In this document: positions 11,641 to 25,800 of the stretch, one piece after another | How positions within the stretch are numbered: position 1 is the stretch's first letter | Layout of the letters: every line of letters begins with the position of its first letter | Assembly (NCBI GenBank): GCA_013398015.1 | Contig: VZRR01012419.1 | Location: forward strand, 373,900-437,899 | Reading direction: 5' to 3' | Length of the DNA stretch: 64,000 bases | Source: Oreocharis arfaki | Lineage: Eukaryota; Chordata; Aves; Passeriformes; Paramythiidae | Position numbers and translations under genes: made by a program | Notes under the pieces: model-generated | The model's input: the letters and a program-made list of their open reading frames with translations, nothing else | What the model was told of the DNA's origin: nothing | Database searches by the model: none

Positions 11641-14600
11641 GTTGCAATGAACGGGGAGAGAATGATATGATAAATGAAATCATATAATTTCTAAATAAAG
11701 CTCCCCTTATTATTTTTCTACATTTTACAATTTTTTTGCTTTTATAGAAACCAAAAGTTTTCAGAAGCAAGAAAAAAAGAAAAAAGATAATAGAACACAG
11801 TATCAACTCCACTGAATTTTGACCTTCTGATTTTTACAATTAATAGCCTTTCTAGAAGAAACAGGAGAAGATTATAAATTTATTTTTAGTCTAATCCAGA
11901 GTGGAGGCAAAATCAGAAAAGTTTGTGGTCATGCCGACCAAAAAACCTGCTTTCAGGTCTGACTTCAAACTGAAGGAATACTTTTTATGCACAAAATCAT
12001 ATAAGTTTTAAAATAATTCTTTCATTCCAAAGCAAATGAAAGGGATAACTTCTCAGGGAAAACCCTTCAATTCATTACCTTAAAGGAGGCCTAACAGTAG
12101 AATAGTAATGTGTTATTAAGTAACTTAAGATCTCCAAGTGAACATCCATTTGTGGCTGAAGTTAATCCTGTTCCTCAACAGAACATAAATGAGACAAGAA
12201 ACAGAAAAATTATTCTGACTGCAGTGTGGAAGTTATCTGGGTGTTCTGACACAGGACTACTTCATGAACTCAAGTTAACTTATGGCTTATGATCTCCGAG
12301 CTTGTGGTAGCAGAAATAGACAGGACACTTTGACACGTAATGTCATTATATTTTGTCTCTGTAACATGGCCTCAGCTCTTGAGCTTTTCCTTCTTTTAAT
12401 GTGACTGAGAACCTGCCCTGTTCTTTTCTGTCCATTGTTGCTCATTCTGTTGTACACTTCTGAAATGCCACGGAGATGTTCTTCCTGAGGCAGGGAGCAT
12501 AAAAGCTGTAACTTCCACAACAATGTGATATAACCTGACAATGTGTCATTAAATGTCATCCAGTGTAAACCTGAAGAAAGGCAAATAGCTCAAGCTAAGA
12601 TTGTGTAGCGGCACAACACAGCCCTACTTCGCTATCTAGAGAAAAAAAATCACTATCCTGACCTGCAGCTAAATATCACTTTTTACCCTTGCTATGCTTA
12701 CTCAGTTAGGAACACTCAATGTCTTGCTGCCGTAAAAACAAAAAAAGACCTGAAAGTGATAAAGAATGAATAAGTACTGGTGAAAAAATAAGCACATTCT
12801 ATTAACAAAATACTTCAACTATTATTAAAACTAGCAGAAACAAATACTCCATATTATTTTATGCCGTATGATATGTGTCACTTCCAGGTTAAAAATTTTT
12901 TACTGTTGATTTTACATCCTTTTCCAAGACAAATGTAACCTTCATGTTTGCTAAGAATGAGAATATTTTTTTGTATACATTAGAAATCTGTCAGAGGGCT
13001 TCATTTCAGCTGGAATGAGTAACATCCTGGTCTTATGCACTAAGATACATTTCCCATCAAAACCCCTTCACACCATTGTGGAAGGAGGAAAATGGCTGGT
13101 GAAACAGCATATGATTTCTTTTTGGTTTTTAGTAACTGCTGCTTTATTCTTTGCTTTTATGTGGAATTAATGTTGTGAAATAGAGATGTTTTATGTAGTA
13201 GTTACTCTGATACATTATAAGCAGCCCAAGACTGTCTGGGAAATCTTGCTATAATAAACAGTTTCTCCTTCGATAAAAGACAAAAGAACTTTTTTACTAA
13301 TTCTTAGCCAGACAAAAGAATTGCCTGAAATATGATGGGTTTTCTTGGTTTCCTTTTTTTTTTTTTAGTACTCCGGATTTCTACCAAAACTGGTGCCAAC
13401 ATGAGGAGATTGGTTCCATTTTTATGGTTTCACTTCATTATTAGGTCAGAATTATGCTGCTGTGTACATTTGCTAAAAGAACAATTTAGACTAAGTTTTA
13501 TAAAGATACATATTATAAAATAGGAACGTAAGGGTAAATGTTTTGGCATGATTTTCATTTGCAGAATGGCATTTTTTCTGATCTATTCAGTTGCATCATG
13601 TAACTGAAGGTCTTTGGAGATTAGCTTCTCCCTAATGAACTTTTACAAAGAAACAAGGACAACTGCATAATTCTGAACTTATACCACTGAAATGAAAAGT
13701 TTATACTAAGTGCATTCTTCTCAGGATGGGTAGGGAACAGTGTCCTTTTCCAAAGAGGCACCAACTCTCATTGCAAGACTCTCTCAAATCTTGAGATAAT
13801 GACCTGGCTGGTACCACCCAAGCTTCCCATTACACAGGAAGGGCAGTTGCTGGGTGGGCTCTGCTGCAAGACCTCTTCCCAAACCCAGATGCTGACCTGT
13901 CTCTACTTTTTTTTTCCCACTCCTTCCCTAATATATCTCTTCCCTCTTGTAGAGCAGGCATGACCCCATGGACCCTAAGTTTCAAAAATGTCCCCGTGCT
14001 TCCTTGCAGTACTTAACGCCATGGTGCGCTGTACTTCAGAAAACAAGGAAAAGATAATTTTCTTTTCTGAGGGCTATTTAATAATTAAATTGGAAAGAAG
14101 TATTCATCTTCTTCCTTGCCTGCAAGAAAAAAAAAATAGGAGCAAAATGTGAAAAGAACAAATTTGAAGAGGTAAACTAAAAATATCAATCAATAGAAAA
14201 GAACTATTACATAATTTTTGATGGAAATTCAAAAAAATAACATGTATAAAACCAACCAAAGTTACCTAACATGAAGAAAAAATCTTTCTCCCCTCATGCT
14301 TCCCTCTGCTCTCAAACACTGTGATACCTTCTTTCAGAGTCAAATATCACAAGTATTTATCTTTTACAAATATGAGTGAACTCACAATATGTAGCAAATC
14401 TAAACATTCTTCTATAAAAGAACTATTAAATACAGCATATTAGGAGATAAATGCCTAACAAAAATAATTTAAAATATTTGCTGGTGAGCAGATTCAGATC
14501 TTTTAGAGCAAAACTATAAAAAATAATCACCTAGCATAATTAATTTCCATCTTTTGTTCTGCAGAAGTTTCATAAGCTAATAGAAGCTTCCAAATATTTT

Positions 14601-17600
14601 CATTCCCTCTACTGTAAGACTAAAAGTCCACATATATCTTAATGATTAGTTGTTTGGTCTAGAAGGAATAGAGACTGTAGGCATATGGCATCCTCACAGA
14701 AGTGCTAGCTTTGAGGCACAGAACTTGTGGTTCTTTCATGCAACCATTCATTTCAATTTGAGCAGCACTGCTGCATCCTGACTACAAGAAACGTACTCTA
14801 AGCTTCATGGTTATAACAGGAGTCAATATATATAATTGAAAATTTTATCTAAATTAGAGTTAATGAGGACAACTATAATTTTCCTAAAAAATTGAATTTT
14901 TTATTTAATTATGAGATAGACATATTCACCAACTGTTAGTAGCAACATATATTGGTATAAAACTACCTTATGTAAGTAATGAAATATTATGATTAAAGCA
15001 GTATTTTCTTACGAGGTACTAGATACAGTTGATTTAGAGCTGAATGCATTTTAGTTATATCATATATATAACTAAAATATAATATAGCGTAAGTAATATA
15101 GTATTACAGTGTTGAAATTAAAATTTTATTTAAATTTCTTTATGGCTCTGAGAAAATCAAAACTATTGCATCTCTTCCTGGAATACCTATTCTGTTTACA
15201 TTTGGAGTAGGGATAAGCTGTGACTGTTTTGCATCAATGAGGAAAAAGAAATAGAAAAAAACATTCACGTGTAGCATGTTTTCATTTCAAGAGTGAGTAA
15301 TTGGATAACAAACAATTATGAGACAATTAGTTACAAATCACAACACTCTAGTATACTTCAGGATATTTTCTTCAACTCTATGTCTATTTTTCATTCTAGA
15401 GGAAGCCTATAAACATCATCTGTATGCATCAGAAAAAAATTGTTTGTGGATTTTAAGTTATATTTCTTAATTACAGTTCCTCAATTAATTACTGTTCCTC
15501 AGTCGTTTATATTTAGTAACAATGTGCATACCCTTGTCACCCAGTACTTCTAACAGGTCACAACTGCTGTATTTGAGCTGAGTTACTTAGACTCTCTGAG
15601 TTCAATAACGATAGTCTGCCCCCCTGAACAGTAAAGCTCCAAATGCATGATGAGAGATAAACCAAAACATAGAATCTGAAAAGGCCATGTCAGAAAATAT
15701 AAAGTCACATAAAGTCACATCTCAACTACAGATTTGGGCAAGACTAACTCACTGAAATCATGGCCGCAGTATCATCCAGCAAAGTCATTACTGAAAGACT
15801 AGTTCAGTTCTACTTAACTGAATTTTCTGTACAGATGGAATTCAAGATTTTTTTTCCCCCTGAATGAAACACAGCTGTGGCTAAGAAAATATCTTATAGA
15901 AGTCTGATTATGAAAAGGGATTTGGGAATAATAATAAAAAAAAAGAGACAGCATGAACCTTTTGCTCTGTGAAAGGAAGTGCAGATCGCTCTTTAGCACA
16001 CAAAAAAGATCTCTCTGTTCTTCCTCACAAAAGTTTGAAATTGAAGCGATGTCACTGAAGTCAGCTAGAGTCACATCTATGTAGCAATAATTTATAGAGT
16101 GGAGTGAAAACTCTAGACTTGGTTTTTAATGTACCTAAGAGATCTGCAGATGATGAGCTAGTATTCTATTAGAGAATGAGAGAAAGAAAGGAAAATAAGA
16201 GAATAGAAATATTTAAAAGTATTGCACTGTTACAAGGTATAGCTCTACAAATCTTCGTTCATGTGTATTAAAGGATAGGCAGTATCTCCCATTGGGAATA
16301 TCTTTTGGGAATTTGGGAATTCCTTTGGCAATATCTCCCTACCCTATGACTCCAAATCAAAACTGATTATATCTAAGATCTGAAAAAATGTGGTTAACTT
16401 TTATTTCCTCTTCATTTTCATTTTTTAAGCATCTCCAATTCCAGAATTTAGCCAGGTACAGTAGGGAAATGCCAGAGTATGTCAATAGACTCTTCTCTAA
16501 GCATCTCCACAGTAAACAACTAGACAGAAAAGAAACCCACACAACCCAACAAAAACACAGTTAAAATGCTTTTGCTTTTGTCTTAGATGGTAGCCAGCTT
16601 CCACAGATTACAATGAACCTCAGCTGAATCTGTGAGCTCTTGAGAAAATGGGAGATGTGCCCTATCCCAGCTCTGAGAGCTTCTGCTTTATGATCGACTT
16701 AGGCAAAAGTCAGCACAAACATCCTTGATTCATCCTCTAGAACTCAAGCCTGAGATAACCTATACAGCTATGGTCAAAACTAGTTGCAAATTAACGACTG
16801 AAGCTTCTTTTCTGCCCACTATTTGAAACACAGCTCACATGTACCATCAGTGCTTTGAAAGACCTTGGAGTATCTTGTTGGAAAGTGACAAGTATTCCTG
16901 AAATCACAGCACGATAGAGGCTCTGCAACATAATCTCTATTTCCATAAAAGCACACAGACAGCTCAAATCCTAGCTGCCTGGATGTCTCTTGCAAGACGG
17001 TGGTTTGACAGATTTTGTCAGTGGTGTAAGATTTTGGCATATCTTGAAAGTACAACCAGCAGCAGCTTGAACACGGCTTATGCTCAGTCAGTGGGAATCT
17101 TTCCAAAGTCAATGAACCTAGATCTGGTCCCATTGCAGAGAACAGACCTGCAGTACTTGTTAGGTGGTGGCATTAGTGTCTGCTAACAGAAATTAGTTAT
17201 ATGCAAAACTAATGCTTAGCCAGTGTGCATCTAGTGCACAAAAACTCTGAAAATGGAGACTTGACAAATATTAATGTCTACTACACATCAAGATGGAGAT
17301 GTAAAAAAGGAAGCCTTGCCAAATGCCATTAAACATCAGTGGCAATAAGGTTTTTAAACCTCTCTGAAAAAGAAGTGGAGTAAGAATTTTGTTCTTCCTA
17401 TAATGAACTAGGATACAGCTAGCACTTCACTGAAGAGGAATGAGTAAATGACATTCAGTTTACAGTTATATTAATTTATGTATGCGGTCTTTTATGTATA
17501 CTAGTATTTTCCCTAATACTCACAAAATGTTTAAAAAACTCAGTAATTTCTTCCAAGTACGTATATTTTACCAATAAACAGTATTTTTAACGTCAGAAAC

Positions 17601-17712
17601 CATGTTGCTAAATTATCATAAATTAGATTCAATACCACTTAATTGTACCCCTATCCTATTGTATCATTACTGTATTGTGCTGCTCTGTCTAACTAACAGT
17701 TGAACACATTTT
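11641..17712. other. Six kilobases of unique AT-rich sequence
   Basis: No repeat family or exon is recognised. A 104-codon minus-strand frame at 16819-17133 has no familiar motif. A long pyrimidine stretch ending in AG at 13369 looks like a splice acceptor, but no donor follows at a sensible distance in an open frame. A perfect AT-rich hairpin at 15048-15078 is listed separately. Confidence 0.5.
15048..15078. repeat. Perfect 13-bp AT-rich inverted repeat
   Basis: ATTTTAGTTATAT at 15048-15060 is the exact reverse complement of ATATAACTAAAAT at 15066-15078, with a five-base loop. It lies in very AT-rich DNA and could extrude as a cruciform. No function is implied by the sequence. Confidence 0.9.
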
Positions 17713-17717
17713 GTAAG

Positions 17718-18258
17718 CGTATTGGGTCTGGCTGAGGTAGAGTTCATTTCCCCTCAGCAGTCCCCACAGTGCCGTGCTTTGCATTGGTGGCTGGAAGGGT
17801 GTTGGTAACACAGCAGTGCTTTGGTTACTGCTGAGCAGTGCTGTCCCTCTCACATCCCCTCCACATCAAGAGGCTGGGAGGGAACAAGATCCTGGGAGGG
17901 GGCACAACCAGGCCAGCTGACCCAAATTAACCAAAGCGATGTTCCACACCATCAGCTCAGATATGAAAGGTAAGGGAGGGAGGAGGAATGGGGGGGATAT
18001 TTGTTGTTCTATGATGTTTTCCTTCCAGAGCAGCAGCTGTGTGTGCTGAAGCCCTGCTTCCCAGAAAGTGTCTGAACATCGCTCACTGATCGGAAGTAGA
18101 GACTGAGTTTTCCGTTTGCTTACGCGACCACAAACTTGTGCTTTTCCTGTGTTTTCTTTGGTAAACTGCAGTCTCTCAACCTCTCTCCCCTGTCCTGCTG
18201 GGAAAGGGAGTGATAGAGTACTTGGTGCCTGGTGCTCAACCGAGGTCAAACCGCTACC
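17718..18258 (+). mobile_element. ERVL-like solo LTR (541 bp) with 5-bp target duplication
   Basis: The block begins with 'tattgggtctggctgagg' and ends with 'gggagtgatagag' followed by 'ggtcaaaccgct', which are the two ends of a common avian ERVL-type LTR as I remember it. GTAAG occurs immediately before (17713-17717) and immediately after (18259-18263), as expected of a 5-bp target-site duplication. The outermost bases are mutated from the usual TG...CA. GC content is well above the flanks. No gag, pol or env sequence lies next to it, so it is a solitary LTR left by recombination. Frames inside it (for example 127 codons on the minus strand, 17866-18249) are incidental. Confidence 0.82.
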
Positions 18259-18263
18259 GTAAG

Positions 18264-18737
18264 TAATGACGAAATGTGTATAGTATTAATATTTGCAAAA
18301 AATATATAAATTATTTTCAGATATTATGAAATGTTAGTCATACTTTGGGAGAAGATAATCTGTCTCCTTGCAAACTTATTTTCCAAATATCTTTCTCACT
18401 TCTAAGAGGCTAAACTCACAGCTTCATTTTTACATGAGGTTAAAGAAGCAGAATTAAGTGATCAGACCCACTGCACAGTGTGCTGTTTTCTCATTCCTAT
18501 ATTTAAGAACAATGAAGTTGTCTTTTCAAAGAAAGAATGTATTGTCTTTTAAAATATATTGATGTGTGCATAATTCAAACTGCTTCTCTTCGTTCTTCAT
18601 GGAGGAAGAGATCACATATTCTTTTGGCATTGTTTTATCATAAAGGATGCCATTGTATTTCTATAATGTCAAATTGGCTTTTCTTTCCCAGTTTTTCACA
18701 AAATATTGATCTTTAATGAAAGCCAGTTTTACCATTA
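18264..18737. other. Spacer between two LTR elements, AT-rich
   Basis: AT-rich sequence with no recognisable feature. It carries no retroviral coding sequence, so the two flanking LTR blocks do not form one provirus. Confidence 0.55.
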
Positions 18738-19815
18738 TGCTGGTTTTAACACCAGCCAGAAAATAAACTCCAAATAAGCCTCTCCCCTTCACCTGACCCT
18801 TCTGGTAAGGGAAGGACAAAAGCAGAGACTATGGGTTGAAATAACTATTTACTGAAAGCACAAAGCAATGGAGTAAGACCCACACAATAACAACAGCAGC
18901 ATTAATAGCAGAAAATATACGAAAAGAGGAGGTGCTTTATGCACTGGAAGTTGTTTGCTACTGGGAACACGAAACCAAGATGGTGGACACCCCTGTAGGT
19001 CCTGTCTGTGGGGCCTCCCCACACAAAGGCACTACGGCCACCCTTGCCATGTGCCACCCACGCGGGCATTGGGAGCTAAGGCAAGACGGCAGGGGTGCTC
19101 CCACAGCAAGAGGCTCCCACCCCCCAGCCTGAAACAGCAACAAACAATGGCAAACAAGCTCTCCAAAACCTAAGCCATCCCAGTCAGGTCACACTGCTGT
19201 TGTGTTGAGCACAGTTCCACGCAGGTGCCTGCACCACCATTTTTACTACTCTGCTGCACTGGAGGGCAATCCCATGGGTGGCTGCCACTTTTTCCAAACA
19301 TTCTGTTGCGTTCCTCTTGACATAGTTTGTCTGGGCTCATCTGGGCTCTCTTCTACTTTGTTTGACCATCTCAGCTGGGCTGAGGTCCCTGCCCTCCACT
19401 CCTTTCCCTGTGTCAGGCTCCACGCCAGTGCTGTCAGTTCAGCAGTAGTGTGATTTCACGTTTTTTCTGCTTTCATTTCACCAACATGGCCTGTAGCCAT
19501 GTGCTGGAGAAAATGGAAGGGACACCAGCAGTGGGGGGCCAGTCCTTGAAGGGTCTGGTGTCAACACTTTCCTGCTGGAGAGGGAGAGGCAGAATGATGC
19601 ACTTTTGGTGTGGTGCTCAGTTTCCTTCCTTAAACCAGGTCCCCCAGTACCAATGTGCCTGGTGTAGAATAACAGCCTGGCCATGCCCACACTGCACTAA
19701 GTGCCACCCTCTCCCTGCCACCAGCACAGGCATCAATTCTGACCTGCTTGAGATACAACCTTTTACAAGTCCTCAACCATACATCACTTTGTTCATTCTC
19801 ATCACCTAAATCACA
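18738..19815 (-). mobile_element. Probable LTR of an endogenous retrovirus, minus strand
   Basis: A 1.08-kb GC-rich island in AT-rich DNA. It starts TGCTGG and ends ATCACA on the plus strand, so it has TG...CA borders. Strings near the left end ('cagccagaaaataaactcc', 'gggttgaaataactatttactg') match, in reverse complement, the 3' part of an avian LTR as I remember it. The putative duplications (CATTA before, GATTT after) agree at only three of five bases, so the borders are uncertain. Open frames up to 119 codons (19450-19809) carry no retroviral motif. It could instead be another GC-rich dispersed repeat. Confidence 0.55.
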
Positions 19816-22800
19816 GATTTTTTAAAAAATTCTGTTTATCCTACTTTTACTGAATTTTTGGTTGTAACAAGGCAACCACTAAATGCAAATCAAGATTTTG
19901 CAACTGCTGGGAGTTTGCGGACTCATTAAAACAGTCACTAAAAGGATCAAATAGTGACAAATGTCATAAAACAAAACAGGTATCATGACAACAAAAATTT
20001 TTAGTAGATGGTGTACCTCACAACTTTCATTCGTGATACTCTTAGAATATGTCATTACATACTCTTAGAGAGATGAGTCAGACAAATTGAACCAAACCTA
20101 TTGCTGCATTCTCCCCTGGAAGAGTCATCTTCCTCTTACCATGCTTCAGATTTCACACTGGAGACAGAACTCAAACAATAGTGAGGTGTTTCAGAAGATA
20201 ACCTGTTATCTGACTAACTGCTCTCATGTATCAGATCTGTCACATCTGGTATGGCCTTAAATCTGCTACCATCAACCATCAGCTCTGTAACCTGAGGACA
20301 AGTACTGCCAGATAAAAGAAGTAAGGGAAACTGCGTGCTTTACTGAAAGGCTCTGTTACAACACTCCTGTTTAATTCCCCCCTTCCCCCTGCCCCCCACC
20401 AACACATACACTTCTGATTAAACCTCTGGTGCCTCAGGATTCCATGATTAGTGAAAATGTATGCATGAAGGCATATTTGTGGGTTTGAGTTTTCTCTAAA
20501 TTTTGTGTTCGATATGAAAGAAAACAAAACCACACACAAAAATGACTCAAACTTTACACAAACCAACATGGCAGAGCTCTTTCCAAATTCTGTTTTCCAT
20601 GGGAAGATCATTACAAAGACTTCAGAGACAAAGTTGAACCTGTTTTCCTAAAAGAAATAAAAGAATGAGCCAGAAAGCTTAGTGTAGATACAGAGAAAGA
20701 CGTATGTCCCTTTAGATGAAAAAAGAATAGCGATCTTTTTCTTTGTTGTAAAAACCTGTTTAACTTAGACAGTAGTTAAACCAGTAACTCACTGAGTTCT
20801 GAACATATTATGTGACAGTTACCTTTGAATGTAGCCAAATGCTCGATTGCCTACTTTAAGAGTGAAGTGTGGGTCCAATTCCACTTGTGGGACCCGAAGT
20901 GTCTCAGTATGTGTGACCTACAGCAGTACACCATCATTTCCGTGCATCACCCACTCCTGCTATGCTACATAACCACTGTATTTGTGTCTGAGCTCAGCAC
21001 TTGGCAGTATTCACCAAACTCATTTGTTCTACTCTTTCTAAATTCCGATCAGAAACACAGGACCTGTTTGTATTAAAAGTTACAGTGAGATGAGTAAATG
21101 AACTCATTTCCACTTAGGGGTTTTGTGTTCATGCATGATTAATCACTTACATCATAAATGTGGACATACAGGAGTTTCCACACTTCATCTGGAACTGGAA
21201 TGCACACTCTTCACTATAGACTTTGCCTATTACACGTTCTCAGGGCAGGAATACTTTATTAAAATATGCATAGTATAGAGAAACTCAGTTCTCAGGGGGA
21301 TATATTATGCCCATATTTTTAAGTCTGTTCGTGAAAACATATTTGCATAAAAATTAAGTTAGCACATTATGCAACCTTAATTGCACTTGCACTCAAGCTA
21401 ATTCTGACTGTATGTTCACAAACATCACATTTAAAACTTTCATAATCATTGCATGAAATAAATCTACTTACATGAGAGATGAATTAAGTAAAGCTGTGTA
21501 ATACTTAAGTAAATAATTCAACATGAAATGCTTGACAATCTTTGGATTTAATTAAAATAATACAAAAGAGGAATGTAAAATGACAATATGAAATATAATT
21601 TTAATTTTGCCTTTATACCAAAATGACCTTCAGCATAGTATCTACTGATGAATAGCTGTTATATAAGAACTAAAGGGAAATGCATAAATACCATGTGCAT
21701 TTCCATGTCACTAAGCAGCCCTCTGAGCCACTCTTTCTTCCACTTCACCTTTGCCTCTTTGCTGCTAGATGGTGTTCAGATGCTCTATGTGAAAACGAAG
21801 GAAAGGAAAAATGGAAGGAAAAAGATGTGGCATGGAACATAGAAAAAGGAGTTAATTGGAGAAGGAAATGGTAGCATATGTAACCAGCAGGGAGGAGCTG
21901 AGCCAGTCCCCAAGAGAAGTCTGGCACACTGTCAATACACAGAAGCAGTGCACAAAGGAATAATTCAATCTAAACACCTTTGGTGTCCTTCCTTTCCAAT
22001 AACTGCTCAGCCTGCACACCTCAGTTTTGACAGCAGAAAGAGTTTTAAGGAAAGCAGTGGACACTTCTGTCAGATCATGGTCACAGTTCCGCCTGTTCCT
22101 CTCTGAAGCCAAACTGTATCTGAGAGAATGGCCAGCCATGCTCAAGCTGTCCCCACATATTAAGGATCCGAAACAAATGGGAAAGAAATGTTACATCACA
22201 CACTGCTACCTATTATGGTAGTTACAACTGAATTAGATTTCCAGCAGGACAGAAATCAAAGCGAACAGAGATGACATATGTATGAATACCATAAATAGCT
22301 TACCACTGATGAAGTGATTTGTTCTGACTGGCTCACTTGACATCAAGCATGGCACATTATCTTGGCAAATACCTCATTCGTTTTTGCAGGAGAAACCCCG
22401 ACCAAGAGAAAGGGAATACTTCTACTCTTGAAACACTTTATATATGGTAAAGTAGAAGATTATAAAAGCCCTGCAGACACCACAGATTTTCTTTTATTTT
22501 ATTCATTTTATTTCTTATCATAGCATTTCCTTCTGTGAAATAAACAAGTTAATTAAATTAAGAGAATAAAATTAAAATCAGAAATTAAATTCAATTAATT
22601 AAATTAAGTAACTTTAGTTTAAAAAAGACACACAAAACTGTGAATGATGTAAAGGCACCTCCAGCCGTCTCCTTTCATTCTCTGATTTCTACTGCGTTCT
22701 GTTAAACCCTTTAACTTTCAATGCTAAATCACACTCCTGTATATGTATCTCTGTCTCAAAAGAATTGAACTTCAACCCATAATTGCCAATAATTCAGCAA

Positions 22801-25800
22801 ATTGCACAAAAGAAATATCTACTGATAGGAAACCATATATGCTTTAGCATGATACAGTCTTTCACAGCATCCAGTCAATTCCTGTATGATCTCAAAGAGC
22901 AAGGTTCCATTATTTTGAGGCCCATTTTTAAGTCAGAAAAATGTGTAGGAGAGAGTCTGGACACTCCTATCTGAACTTATGTCTCTGCATCTTGGGCATT
23001 GGGTAGATGGAAACTGTCCTGTCACATGTAGCAACTCCTTGAATAATGTCTCTGTTTGATAAGGACTTATCCTTTAGTAAGAACATGTTGTGGTAAGCGA
23101 TGGCAACAGAAACCTTTGCTCCTTAGTGCTTTCCAGACCTATCTGGGGACTGACAGGTTTTCTCCTTCATGATACTATTTGCATTTTGTCACATTTCCAG
23201 TTAAACCTGATTTCATTTGAAATAGAAGCAGGAATTTCAAACTTATTTACAGGGAAAGTCTGCAAAAAAAAACCTGTGTCATCTAAAACATTCTGATAAA
23301 ATTTGACTTGGCACTGCTTCACACTGTTGGGATTTTTCCACCTTCTTGAGTACTATTATGGTAACATTGAAGAATTATTCTTTCACAAAGCCTTTACGTA
23401 TCAGTAGCAGTTGGTTGAAAGATACATCCACTGAAGCTTTTTCGACTGAGCTCCAGAACTGAGTCTGTCTGCAGACTTAGTTCTTCTATTACCCATTGGA
23501 ATGAATAACCTTTCACAGGAGATACTGAAAGAAGCCATGGACTCCATAGCAGAAGGCTTATGGAAAGAAATAGGAGTGGACGACTGATTCTGGCACAACT
23601 GGAGAAAAAGTGTTTGTCATAGCAAGTGTGAGTGCTGTGCAGAGGAAGGAACTAGCTTAGCTGGGAAAAGTGACATGCGGAATCTTAAGTTTAAAATAAG
23701 TTTTCCAAAAGATGATGTCCATGTCATTTGATGTTTGAAAGGACTTCTCGAGCACCAACTTAAGTTACATCAAAACTCTGAGAGTGTAAGGAGAACACCC
23801 AGGTATTTTCCCACGGTTATTCATGTGCTTTGGGCAAACAGTAGCAGAGATGACATGATGCACTGACCTTAGCATAAACTAGCTAACCATACACTTCTCC
23901 AAGATGGGTCTCAGGGTTGCTCAGCCATGGTGATTCCAGAGCCATGAAGTCTTTCACCACTATGTTGCCCAAACTAGTTAAATTCTTTAAAAAATGTACA
24001 TCTGTCTGTTACAGCCATAATTTCACTGGCACAGACATGTTCTGTAATCAAATATGCCTCCTTTAGTTTTTTTTTCTTTCACTAAGCCAGTAATGAAATA
24101 CAATTATTTATTCTTATATTATTTTTATGCCAGATGTACCTATATGCAGTTCACCAATCCTTTGTGCATCCATTGCAAAAGATGGATATTTCTGTTGCAG
24201 GAGCACTAACCATCTTCATTAAAAACAAAGAGCAACTAAAATCACAAAAGCTGCCAAAAATGTTCTCTATTTTAAAAATTAAATTTTAATTAAATTGTAA
24301 TATAATTGAATTAGCAGAATTTTATTAAAATTTATAAACATTTAAAATTTTACAGGAAAAACTTCTTTAGATCTGGAGACACTGAATGGTCTATTTTTGT
24401 GTGTTTTTTTTTTTAACAGTAAGTAACTTTTATAGAGATGGTGTTATAGTGTTAAGACCATTTTAAATTTACTGAAAATATATTATAGGTATATGTTGGG
24501 AAACAGGCGTTTAATAGACACTGATCAGCATAGGTTGAAATATCTATAATATTAAAGCAAAATTTTGGTTCATGTGGTTTCATTTTCACTACACATCCAC
24601 ATGCAAGTTGTTCAAACAGGTAGGGCCCTCAGAAATAGAGTTTGATGCTTCTCACTTGCAGAACACATTTATTTAGGAGAGAGAAGAGGCTAATTCTTCT
24701 TTTGAATCACTAAGTTCCAGTATCAGTCTGAAAGAAACATTTGAAAGCCCAACTAGGTCGGACATATGGCTACAGACCACAGCAACTTCGTTTTTCGCAT
24801 TTCAGTCACACCTCCCAACCTATGTGGCATGCTGGCCCCTAACCTGCAGGCTTAGCATCCTCGTTTGTAGCCCAGTTTTGCTGCCTGTCTATGACGAGGT
24901 TTATTTAGAAACTTACCAGATGCTGTGTATCTCTAGTAAAATCCATTTAGTTCAAAACTGAAAGAGGTGAAAGGAAGAAGAATATTCTTTACCAAAGGCA
25001 GCTGAAGCAGAACATCCTAGAGACTACCAGGATGAGTCTGAGAGACAAAGATGGAAGTGACATTTAGTAAAGTGTTGTAACTAAAGTGTCAACCTTAATG
25101 TGATAAATTGGTCAGATTACACTGCATTTTAATAGTTGCTTCTATTTATACAGGGAAAGTAATGGCTTCCTGAGACCTCACAGGACTGAATGGTTTAGTC
25201 CCAAGGTTAGGCTGTTGTCTCTGGAGTTGTTATTTGGGGTGGACTATGCAGCAGCATCCTGAAAACACACTTCGGAAAAACATTCTTTCCTTTTGTTAGC
25301 GTAAGCAGAAGTACAGGCTTTCTACCCTGGCTCCTCAGAAAAACATTTAAATGGACTCATCCAGTGACAAAGTCGAAACCCTTCAGTGGTGCTAAATTTC
25401 TAACACAGAAGCTGAATCAATAAGCTGAATATAGCCTCTGAGCTGAACATAGCTTTTTAGAGATACCTTCACCTTCTATTTGTCTTTCTCCCTGGAGACA
25501 TCACAAAAATCTTACACAATGTGACACAGGAGGTAGAAATGTAAGCTCTTCTTTGCAATATATAGCCACTACTTTGTAAAAGGTACAGTCTCTTATTAGA
25601 AAGAGAAAGAGAAATGCCATCTCTTGCATTATCTACTAGTCAGCACTTTGTATAGCGCATGGTCAGCTTCTTGGGGTTTCGTATGCAAGTCAGTTTAAGC
25701 TCCCTCCGTTGGCTGAGTTCCTCTGAGTGAGCCTTAAATAATTGGATGCTACAGGGAATTCATTCTATTTGTCATTAAGTTAAAAAGAGGAAGCGCTCCT

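Noticed and set aside
13332..13523. Exon after the T-rich tract ending in AG at 13369
   Set aside because: The acceptor looks good but no donor follows in the open frame.
15701..15720. Two exact copies of AAAGTCACAT
   Set aside because: A 10-bp doublet is too short to mean anything without other support.
17866..18249. 127-codon minus-strand open frame
   Set aside because: It is antisense inside the ERVL-like LTR and has no recognisable domain.
17718..19815. A provirus made of two LTRs
   Set aside because: The two blocks differ in sequence and orientation, and the 480 bp between them contain no gag, pol or env.
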